From CAZCPB01 sp964540295 (GTDB lineage: Bacteria; Planctomycetota; Phycisphaerae; Phycisphaerales; UBA1924): a DNA stretch of 26,758 bases. The DNA lies in NCBI GenBank assembly GCA_964540295.1, contig CAZIMT010000025.1, positions 1 through 26,758 on the forward strand. Reading direction: 5' to 3'. The position numbers and the translations under genes were made by a program. Positions 14,942-21,489 of the stretch are shown here, piece by piece. Under the pieces are notes generated by a model that made no database searches, was not told the DNA's origin, and was given only the letters and a program-made list of their open reading frames with translations. Within the stretch, counting starts at the first letter, position 1; each line of letters begins with the position of its first letter.

Positions 14942-15676
14942 ATGATTTCCCCCTCCCCAAATCTCCCCGATCCCACCGTCATCCTTGCCACCGATCGCTT
15001 CGTCGTGATCGACAAGCCGTCGGGGATGTTGTCCGTCATCGGCAAGGGCCCCGACAAGCACGACTGCGCGGTGGTGCGGGTCGCGCGGATGTTCCCGGCC
15101 GCCCGCGGCCCGATGGTCGTGCATCGGCTTGACATGGACACCTCAGGTCTGCTGCTCGTCGCGTTCGACGCCCAGGCGCAGCGCGAACTTTCGATGCAGT
15201 TCGAGCAACGGATCGTCCACAAGGCCTACGTCGCGTTGCTCGACGGCGTGCTCGAACGCGATCACGGTCGGGTCGAGTTCTCGATGCGGGCGGACCTGTC
15301 CCGGCGGCCCATCCAGATCTTGGACGACCAGCTTGGCCGGCCCAGCGTGACGAACTACCGCGTGCTGTCGCGCGAGGTCGATCGAACCCGCGTGCGGTTC
15401 GAGCCGATCACGGGACGCTCGCACCAACTACGCGTACACGCGGCCACGCCCACACCGCGCGGGCTCGGCGCGCCGATCGTGGGCGACGTGCTCTACGGGA
15501 ACGTTGGACGCAGCGAGCGAGAGATCGCAGGAGCACACGAAAGCAACGATTCGAGCGACCTGGCCTTCTCGATCAACGCCAACGCCGATCGCCTCATGCT
15601 CCACGCCGCGTATATCTCGTTCATCGAGCCGAGCGGAACAAGGCGCATCGAGTGCGTGTCAGCGGTTCCGTTTTAG
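14942..15676 (+). CDS. RluA-family pseudouridine synthase
   Basis: A 244-aa enzyme converting specific uridines in rRNA or tRNA to pseudouridine. The order is complete: FVVIDKPSGMLSV (20-32), the catalytic HRLDMDTSGLLL with Asp64, then VHKAYVALLDGVL, RPSVTNYRVLSREVDRTRVRFEPITGRSHQLRVHAA, IVGDVLYG, and RLMLHAAYISFIEPSG at the end. There is no N-terminal S4 domain, and the size is close to E. coli RluA (219 aa, also Asp64). That makes a short RluA-type role (tRNA U32/23S U746) plausible, though the exact target is unproven. It stands alone, with no close partner gene. It is a different protein from the fused RluA domain at 8108-9577. Confidence 0.92.
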   Translation: MISPSPNLPDPTVILATDRFVVIDKPSGMLSVIGKGPDKHDCAVVRVARMFPAARGPMVVHRLDMDTSGLLLVAFDAQAQRELSMQFEQRIVHKAYVALLDGVLERDHGRVEFSMRADLSRRPIQILDDQLGRPSVTNYRVLSREVDRTRVRFEPITGRSHQLRVHAATPTPRGLGAPIVGDVLYGNVGRSEREIAGAHESNDSSDLAFSINANADRLMLHAAYISFIEPSGTRRIECVSAVPF

Positions 15677-16275
15677 AACAAGGACACGAAGTGGTTTCTG
15701 AGGTACTTCGGCTCTCCGAGCCGACTCTTCATTCGATAACCTCGTTCGTACCCGTCAAATGTCGTCTCATCGGAGACCGCACGAGGATCAAGAGGCGGCT
15801 CGAAGAGCCGACCTACTCGAAGGGCGAACGCTCAGAGATTCTGAAAATTCGCTTGCGTTTTCTCCGTTCGCGAGTGTTCTTTCCCCGGCCACTTGGCCGT
15901 TTCTGGGGCTCGTCTATGTCTGCCAATGCCTAAGACAACCTGAGTTCGCCGTTCGCGCATCGCACGCGAGGTTTGGCACGCTCGTTTCTCGCTGAGCTGA
16001 GCGATGCTCGTGGCCCCGAAGGCCGCGCAGGTTGTCTCGTAACCAATCTCATTCAGACCTTCAAACTGATCGCGGCCATCGTCGCGTCGTAGATCCGCTG
16101 ATCGCCTCGCGATCACGCGCGATCCACGGCACGCTGGTCCCACCGCGATCAGGTTCTGCGGTCGCTTGCGCGCTCACCGAGAAGCAGTCGGCCGACGTAA
16201 AGACCCCCTTGCCTCTGCGGCACGCCTTGAACCATCGGACGTCCGATCCTCGATCCACAACGACGACCCATACTC
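15677..16275. other. Gene-poor stretch with several inverted repeats
   Basis: About 600 bp with no convincing gene; the open frames have unnatural compositions. It holds two small hairpins with the same arms (CGGCTC with GAGCCG at 15709-15723 and 15796-15810). It also holds a longer arrangement in which AGACAACCTG (15934-15943) can pair with CAGGTTGTCT (16028-16037) around internal hairpins. Any of these could be parts of an untranslated RNA or decayed sequence. The promoter of the RNHCP gene should be near its right end, but I cannot place it. Confidence 0.45.
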
Positions 16276-16626
16276 ATGTCACACAGATCTCACCAAGACT
16301 CCTCGTTCACCTGCATCAATTGCAAGTTTCAGATCCCCGTGCAGAGCTTCGGCACGCGGCACCGAAACCACTGCCCGGTCTGCCTATGGTCGCGCGACCT
16401 CGATGACGAGCCCGGCGATCGCCGCGAGTCTTGCCGGGCACCGATGATGCCCATCGCCATCGAGGTCCGCCGCGACGGCGAGTGAGCCATCGTGCATCGC
16501 TGCAGCTGCTGCGGCACACTCAAGTGCAACCGCGTGGCCGGGGACGACCAGGAGCGGGCGTTTCTGGCCCTGTCGCTGCGCCCGATCGCAAGCCGAGCGT
16601 TCTCGCTCGACGATATCAGGTCATAG
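16276..16626 (+). pseudogene. RNHCP zinc-binding domain protein interrupted by an in-frame UGA
   Basis: ATG 16276 starts MSHRSHQDSSFTCINCKFQ and runs through the family signature RHRNHCPVCLWSRDLDDEPG (RNHCP domain, Pfam PF12647). It stops at TGA 16483-16485, just after RRDGE. The same frame then continues without another stop to TAG 16624-16626 as AIVHRCSCCGTLKCNRVAGDDQ, followed by LALSLRPIASRAFSL, which is the normal second half of the domain. From memory of the family, GEW is expected exactly where the stop falls, so one TGG-to-TGA change explains it. Three paired-Cys knuckles (CxxC near 13-16, CPVC, CSCC) would bind zinc and are split 2+1 by the stop. It could be a recent nonsense mutation, a sequencing error or UGA readthrough. 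The biochemical role of RNHCP proteins is unknown. Confidence 0.85.
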
Positions 16627-16734
16627 CTCCGGGCTGTTCCGGGCTGTTGCGGGCCGATCACAGCGAACAGAGAAAGCTCGTCGCGTCGCACCGTCTCATG
16701 CGATCAATGAATGGACGCGGCGTGCGCCCAAGCA

Positions 16735-16791
16735 AACCTCGCGCGCAAGAGTGAGAACTCTCCATGCAATCTCACGATTGCGCGCGAGGTT
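16735..16791. terminator. Large symmetric hairpin between convergent genes
   Basis: AACCTCGCGCGCAA (16735-16748) is an exact inverted copy of 16778-16791, giving 14 pairs. Inside, GTGAGA (16751-16756) pairs with TCTCAC (16770-16775). The two stems are joined by GA opposite GA, a tandem G-A internal loop, and the apical loop has 13 nt. It lies between the RNHCP gene (plus, ending 16626) and an unknown gene (minus, ending 16828), so a bidirectional transcription stop is plausible. No T run follows on either strand. The rest of 16627-16827 shows no gene. Confidence 0.5.
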
Positions 16792-16827
16792 CGCGCACAG
16801 CTCCGCACCGCGAGCAGAAGCCCAAAT

Positions 16828-17334
16828 CTAGTGTTGCGGGTTCATGGCCGCTTCCATGAAATCATCAAGGTACCGATCGCTGAACGCCTTCACAGCCTCG
16901 GCCGTCCGCTCGGCGTCGATCCCCCAGCAGCACGCTGCCAGATCGTGCATCTCCAGGTCAAACTGCACCAGCAGCTTGCCCTCGACGGCGTACGCGCTGG
17001 GGATCTTGTCGGCCAAGTACGCCGACAGCGCGTTGACCGTCGGCCCGCCGATGCTGATCGTCGGCCGACGACGCAGCGAATCGTTGTTGAGGTACCACAA
17101 GTCCGAGCAGACCACGACGTGCAGCGGGTGCGGGTCGTCGGCGCGCTCAGGGCCCAGGCGAGTGTTGAGCCAGCCGATCGCCTCGCGCTGAAGCATGTAC
17201 GCGGCCGGCCTGTCCGCGAGTTCCGCACGCAGGTGCGCCCCCACCACAATCAGCACCAACTGAGAGGGTTCGAGCGAATCGTGCCGACTTTGGTTCTTGT
17301 GCGGGTCGATCGTGATGAACTCCGAACGGGCCAT
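16828..17334 (-). CDS. Hypothetical protein, family not recognised
   Basis: A 168-aa protein from ATG 17334. It begins MARSEFITIDPHKNQSRHDS, then has an alternating hydrophobic strand QLVLIVVGAHLRAELADRPAA and a second strand PLHVVVCSDLWYLNNDSLRRR. ISIGGPTVNALSAYLADKIPSAY follows, then LLVQFDLEMHDLAACCWGIDAERTAEAVKAFSDRYLDDFM. No signal peptide or membrane helix is seen. The alternation of buried strands and Gly-rich turns suggests a compact alpha/beta cytoplasmic protein. The composition is fully protein-like and the codon use matches the neighbours, so it is very probably a real gene. I recognise no domain. Upstream lies ClpS, divergently transcribed. Confidence 0.7.
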   Translation of the reverse strand: MARSEFITIDPHKNQSRHDSLEPSQLVLIVVGAHLRAELADRPAAYMLQREAIGWLNTRLGPERADDPHPLHVVVCSDLWYLNNDSLRRRPTISIGGPTVNALSAYLADKIPSAYAVEGKLLVQFDLEMHDLAACCWGIDAERTAEAVKAFSDRYLDDFMEAAMNPQH

Positions 17335-17580
17335 GGCACTCGCTACCTTCGGCCCATACTCGCGGTCGCTTGAAGACTCTCCGGCTCAGCTCTCCTGAAA
17401 AGCGGACCGAGACTTTTCCTTTCAGGAACCTCGGCTGTCCAAACCAGCCAGCCCCGGCCGATCTCGCTGAACCGATTCTTCAACCTCATCCTTCGGCCTT
17501 CCAGACCTTCCGCGGCTAGGATTCGATCTCTCGACTCACCAAATTCAGCACCACACACCTCCGGTACCTGGATTCACCCT

Positions 17581-17952
17581 ATGGCACACCGCAACGAAAC
17601 CAACGCAAACCCCGACCAGCCCAAGACTTCCGCCCCAGCGCCTGCGGCCCCGGAATCTACCGGCCCGGCCACGGCAACCAAAGAGCGCCCGAAAACATCG
17701 CCCCCTCGCATGGACAAACTCCCCTCGTTCCGGGTGCTGCTCCACAACGATGATGTCAACGAAATCGGGTACGTGCTGGAAACGGTGGTCGAGCTGACGC
17801 CGCTGAACAAGGACGAGGCCGTCCAAGCTACGATCGAGGCCCACAAGGCTGGCGTGTCGCTTCTGCTGCTCACGCACAAGGAGCGGGCCGAGCTGTACCG
17901 CGATCAGTTCGAGAGCAAGTTCTTAACGGTGACGATCGAACCAGCCGAGTAA
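17581..17952 (+). CDS. clpS: ATP-dependent Clp protease adaptor ClpS
   Basis: A 123-aa adaptor that delivers N-degron substrates to ClpAP in the cytoplasm. The first about 45 residues are a flexible Ala/Pro/Thr-rich extension, as usual. The core runs LPSFRVLLHNDDVNEIGYVLETVVELTPLNKDEAVQATIEAHKAGVSLLLLTHKERAELYRDQF. The LHNDD motif supplies the Asn/Asp pair that binds the substrate N-terminal residue, and the His of IEAHKAG matches the family's conserved His. Length and order fit ClpS. No clpA gene is next to it here, and the minus-strand neighbour is divergent. Confidence 0.93.
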   Translation: MAHRNETNANPDQPKTSAPAPAAPESTGPATATKERPKTSPPRMDKLPSFRVLLHNDDVNEIGYVLETVVELTPLNKDEAVQATIEAHKAGVSLLLLTHKERAELYRDQFESKFLTVTIEPAE

Positions 17953-18216
17953 GCCGATCGCCCACTTCTCTCACCGTCTCATATCTTCGCATCTTTTGAA
18001 TATCGACCGACCAACCGCAAGGTCCGCGCGTGGTTTTTCGCGCCGAACGCGTGAATCGTGACCGCACCGGCCGCCCCCGCGTTACCGCTGGTTCGGATCG
18101 CCCATCCCCACACTTTCATTTGTATCTCTGGCCACAACCCGCACGCTTCCGACCCGATGGTCAGGGGTCGTCACGAGGGCCTGTCGCGCCCGCCGCCGAC
18201 TTCGAAGGGGTTGTCG

Positions 18217-18711
18217 ATGAGCACGCTGCGTCAGAATCCGATCCGGCTCGGTGATCTCTTGGTCAGTCACGGCATCCTGAGCATCGACGAACGCGATCAG
18301 GTGCTCGAACTCCAACGCGAAAAGGGCGGCGCGTTCGGCGCCATCGCGGAAAAGCTCTTCCACATCAGCCCCGCAGCGGTCGAACGAGCCTGGGCCGAGC
18401 AGGTCGCCGAATGGGCCCCGCGCGTGAACCCGTTCAAGGCCAAGGTCCAGCCCGCGGCTCTTTCGATGATCGAGCGCCGCCAGGCTTGGCAATTCCGCGT
18501 GCTGCCCATCAAGCTCTCCGAAGAGGGCCTGGTCATATGCACCACCAAGGGTTCGCTCGTGAAAGCCCTGAAGTTCACCGGATGGCGGATCTCGGCAGAG
18601 TGCCAGTTCGTCCTCGCCAAGCTCGACGAACTCGGTGCGGCGCTCGAAAAGCACTACCCGATGTCGGGCATGAGCGCCGGCAGGCTGGTGGAGATGCGCA
18701 GCGCCGAGTGA
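18217..18711 (+). CDS. Stand-alone GspE/MshE N-terminal (MshEN) domain protein
   Basis: A 164-aa protein. ATG 18217 has GAAGGGG upstream and is followed at once by the domain, so the longer frame from 18058 is discarded. RLGDLLVSHGILSIDERDQVLELQREKGGAFGAIAEKLFHISPAAVERAWAEQVAEWAP is the helical MshEN/T2SSE_N module seen at the N-terminus of type II secretion and pilus ATPases. FRVLPIKLSEEGLVICTTKG follows, as in the second part of that domain. No Walker A/B ATPase domain is present. In MshE this domain binds cyclic di-GMP, so a regulatory or scaffolding role in secretion or pili is possible. It ends 7 bp before the converging gene. Confidence 0.72.
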   Translation: MSTLRQNPIRLGDLLVSHGILSIDERDQVLELQREKGGAFGAIAEKLFHISPAAVERAWAEQVAEWAPRVNPFKAKVQPAALSMIERRQAWQFRVLPIKLSEEGLVICTTKGSLVKALKFTGWRISAECQFVLAKLDELGAALEKHYPMSGMSAGRLVEMRSAE

Positions 18712-18718
18712 TCGGACC

Positions 18719-19909
18719 TCACGCCAGCCCCGGCTCAGAGTTCATCCGCCGAGATTCGAGCAGCAAATCGCACAGCTCGCGAAGCGCCCCAAGCCCGCCA
18801 GATTTTTCCAGCACGATCCGCGCCGCCGCCAACGCCTCGGGGTACGCGTCCGCCACCGCGATCGGCAGCCCCACCCACCTCATCGGACCAAGGTCGTTGG
18901 TGTCGTTCCCGACATACGCGATCTGGTGCTTCATCACACCAATCCGCTCCGCGAGCTTCTTTAACTCTGGCAGCTTGTCGTCGATCCCATGCAGGCACTC
19001 GAGCTTGAGCTTGCGACAGCGGGCCGCGACGACCGGGTTCTGTTCCTTAGACAGCACAAAGATCGGCAGTCCGCTCTTCCGCAGCATCTCCAGACCCATC
19101 CCGTCGCCCCGGCTGCACAGCACGCCCTCGGTCCCGTCCTGCATGACCATCACGCGGTTGTCTGTGAAGACGCCATCAAAGTCGAGCACGAGCAACCGCA
19201 CATCGCGAAGAAGTTCGAGCGCGGCGTGCGTGCGCTGCGCGTCGATCATCGCCGCGGCCGTAATGAGGTCGGACGGCCTCGTCACCACGAACGCCGATTC
19301 CTCGCTCATCTCCAGCAGCGTCGGCGCGTGCCCGAGCGCGACCGCCGCGTTGACAAGCTGCGCCCACGGCAGCCCATAAATCACACCAGTCTCGCGCATG
19401 AAGCGTGCGTTGTTCCGCGCCACGGCCAGCGGATCGCGGCCCTCCGCCACAGACCACAGCAGAGCATCAGCGGGGGTCACGGCAATGACGGAGTTGACGC
19501 CGGGCGAAGCAAGCACTCGCGCGGCCGCGTCGAGATGCCGTGTCAGAACATTCGCCGCGTGCGGATCGACCGCTACCACGAGACCCGAACCGTCGAGTTC
19601 CATCTCGCCAAGCGTGACGAACAACGCCGATACGACGTCTCGGCGAGAGCCAACAGACCCGATCGGCCGCGACCGCATGACCACCTCCGCGCCAAGATCA
19701 CGCGCAAAGTTCGCCGTATCGGCGTCAGCAGTGCCAACAATCACACGCGAGGCCACACCAGATCCGCGGCACTGATCCAGACAGCGAGCCAGGAGAGACT
19801 GGCCGCGAACCGGCGATCGGATGATCGATCGACCGGGTATGCCGTGGGGCACGATATAAAAAGTGATAGAGATCGACCGTAGATTGACGCCTTGAGATGG
19901 TTCGTTCAC
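18719..19909 (-). CDS. Degenerate acylneuraminate cytidylyltransferase-like domain fused to KdsC-like HAD phosphatase
   Basis: A 396-aa protein from GTG 19909. Residues 14-230 follow the layout of CMP-sialate/CMP-Kdo synthetases: VIVGTADADTANFARDLGAEVVMRSRP, then VNSVIAVTPAD, RETGVIYGLPWAQLV, and EESAFVVTRPSDLITAAAMI. The usual signature at the N-terminus (PARGGSKxIPxKN) is reduced to IVPHGIPGRSI, and the QPTSPLR-type segment reads AVDPHAAN, so cytidylyl transfer looks doubtful. Residues 237-385 are a C0-type HAD phosphatase resembling KdsC. They carry LDFDGVFTDN (Asp243 and Asp245), VLSKEQNPVV (Ser287), Lys312, and YVGNDTNDLGPM (Asp336/Asp339). The natural fusion is known in eukaryotic CMP-sialate synthetase and some bacterial homologues. 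A role in a nonulosonic or Kdo-like sugar phosphate step is possible. Confidence 0.75.
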   Translation of the reverse strand: MNEPSQGVNLRSISITFYIVPHGIPGRSIIRSPVRGQSLLARCLDQCRGSGVASRVIVGTADADTANFARDLGAEVVMRSRPIGSVGSRRDVVSALFVTLGEMELDGSGLVVAVDPHAANVLTRHLDAAARVLASPGVNSVIAVTPADALLWSVAEGRDPLAVARNNARFMRETGVIYGLPWAQLVNAAVALGHAPTLLEMSEESAFVVTRPSDLITAAAMIDAQRTHAALELLRDVRLLVLDFDGVFTDNRVMVMQDGTEGVLCSRGDGMGLEMLRKSGLPIFVLSKEQNPVVAARCRKLKLECLHGIDDKLPELKKLAERIGVMKHQIAYVGNDTNDLGPMRWVGLPIAVADAYPEALAAARIVLEKSGGLGALRELCDLLLESRRMNSEPGLA

Positions 19910-20051
19910 GAAGGATCATAATCAGGAAGAAGCCGCAACATCGCTCGGGCATGCAGATCGGACGTGCGATGACATCTCAACGATTCCTTGGATTCTGTAC
20001 ACTCACCGAGGATATTCCTGAGCCGTTGATCCATCGCCCCGGAGTCACCCC

Positions 20052-21380
20052 ATGCTCACCCGCCGCGCCGCCCTCGGCTCTCTCGCCGTCCCCTTCGCCG
20101 CAAACCTCTCTCTTGCCCCAAGCCGCCGTAAGGCCGTGCCCCTTTCAATCTCCGACCTCGACCGCCTCGCGCAAACACCCGGCGAGCCCGACGAGATCGC
20201 CCGCAACGAGGACTTCTGGGCTCCCATCCAGCGAGCCTTCACGCAGGATCGTTCGATCATCAACCTCAACAACGGCGGCTGCTCGCCCGCGCCCGCGCTG
20301 GTGCAAGAGGCTCAGCGCAAGCACCTCGAACGCGCCAACTCCATGCCGCCTCCGGTCGCGCTGTGGCGCGAGCAAGAGCCCGCCCGCGAGCACGTCCGCG
20401 CCGGGCTCGCGCGGCGGTGGGGCGTGGACCCCGAAGAAATCGCTATCACGCGAAACGCTTCGGAAAGCCTACAGATCTGCCAGTTCGGCCACGAGCTTCA
20501 CGCGGGCGACGAAGTTCTCACCACCACGCTCGACTACCCGCGCATGATCTCGACCTTCAAGCAGCGCGAACGCCGCGAGGGTGTGGTGCTCAGGCAGATC
20601 AAGCTGCCGATCCCCTGCGAGGACAACGCCGAAGTCGTGCGGCGCTTCGAGCAGGCCATCACGCCCAAGACCACACTGATCTTGATGTGTCACATGATCA
20701 ACATCACCGGGCAGATTCTGCCGGTCAAGGACGTCGTCGCGATGGCCCGCACGAAGAACGGCGGCATCCCCGTCATCGTCGACGGCGCGCACGCCCTCGC
20801 CCACCTCGAGTTCAAGCTCAGCGACCTCCACTGCGATTTCTACGGCGTATCGCTGCACAAATGGCTCTTCGCGCCGCACGGAACCGGGCTCCTCTACGTC
20901 AGGCGAAACAAGATTAAGGGACTCTGGCCGCTGATGGGTGCGGCCCCGGAATCCGAGGATAACATCCGCAAGTTCGAAGAGATCGGCACGCACCCGCTCG
21001 CCGCCACCCTCGCCATCGGCGAAGCTCTGATCTTCCACGAAACAATCGGCGGCTCGCGTAAAGAAGCCCGCCTTCGCTACCTCCGCGACCGCTGGGCTAC
21101 ACGCTTGCTCGCGCACCCCAGCAAACGAGCCCGCCTTCACACCAGCCTCAAGCCCGCGTTCTCCTGCGGCATCGCCACCGTGCAGATCGACGGTCTCGAC
21201 ACCGTCAAACTCGGCGATTGGCTCTGGAATACGCACGGAATCCTCGCCACGCCCATCAAGCACGACGAGTTCGAAGGCCTGCGTGTGACGCCCAGCGTGT
21301 ACACCACGCTGGCGGAGATCGATCGGTTCTGCGAGGTGATGGAGGGAGCGATCAACAAGGGGTTGGAAATTAAGAAATAA
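20052..21380 (+). CDS. Tat-exported class V aminotransferase-fold enzyme (isopenicillin N epimerase-like)
   Basis: A 442-aa protein. The N-terminus MLTRRAALGSLAVPFAANLS has the twin-arginine and a hydrophobic stretch, so Tat export is likely. The fold-type I PLP enzyme follows: NLNNGGCSPAPALVQEA near 71-87, ITRNASESLQICQFG, GDEVLTTTLDYPRM, VIVDGAHALAHL with Asp244 for the PLP ring nitrogen, and VSLHKWLFAPHGTGLLYVR with the Schiff-base Lys270. This set matches the class V isopenicillin N epimerase-like group (cysteine desulfurase superfamily). The reaction is unknown; epimerase, lyase or aminotransferase are all possible. The gene diverges from the HAD fusion and converges with the subtilase. 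Confidence 0.85.
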   Translation: MLTRRAALGSLAVPFAANLSLAPSRRKAVPLSISDLDRLAQTPGEPDEIARNEDFWAPIQRAFTQDRSIINLNNGGCSPAPALVQEAQRKHLERANSMPPPVALWREQEPAREHVRAGLARRWGVDPEEIAITRNASESLQICQFGHELHAGDEVLTTTLDYPRMISTFKQRERREGVVLRQIKLPIPCEDNAEVVRRFEQAITPKTTLILMCHMINITGQILPVKDVVAMARTKNGGIPVIVDGAHALAHLEFKLSDLHCDFYGVSLHKWLFAPHGTGLLYVRRNKIKGLWPLMGAAPESEDNIRKFEEIGTHPLAATLAIGEALIFHETIGGSRKEARLRYLRDRWATRLLAHPSKRARLHTSLKPAFSCGIATVQIDGLDTVKLGDWLWNTHGILATPIKHDEFEGLRVTPSVYTTLAEIDRFCEVMEGAINKGLEIKK

Positions 21381-21489
21381 GGCACCGATATCAGAAGACC
21401 ATACCAGACACCCATATCACAAAGAAATCAACGGCTGGCGATTGCGTTCACCGAATCTGTCGAGAAGTGTTACGCGTTTGAGCGTTAAC

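Noticed and set aside
16276..16626. UGA reassigned to Trp
   Set aside because: Several well-supported genes in the window end in TGA and Trp is encoded by TGG throughout, so the standard code holds.
17393..17427. 8-bp inverted repeat TCCTGAAA/TTTCAGGA between the unknown gene and clpS
   Set aside because: Short arms with a 19-nt loop are expected by chance; no further support.
18989..19882. Plus-strand open frame antisense to the cytidylyltransferase/HAD fusion
   Set aside because: The minus-strand gene has clear HAD motifs; the plus product is His/Arg-rich noise.
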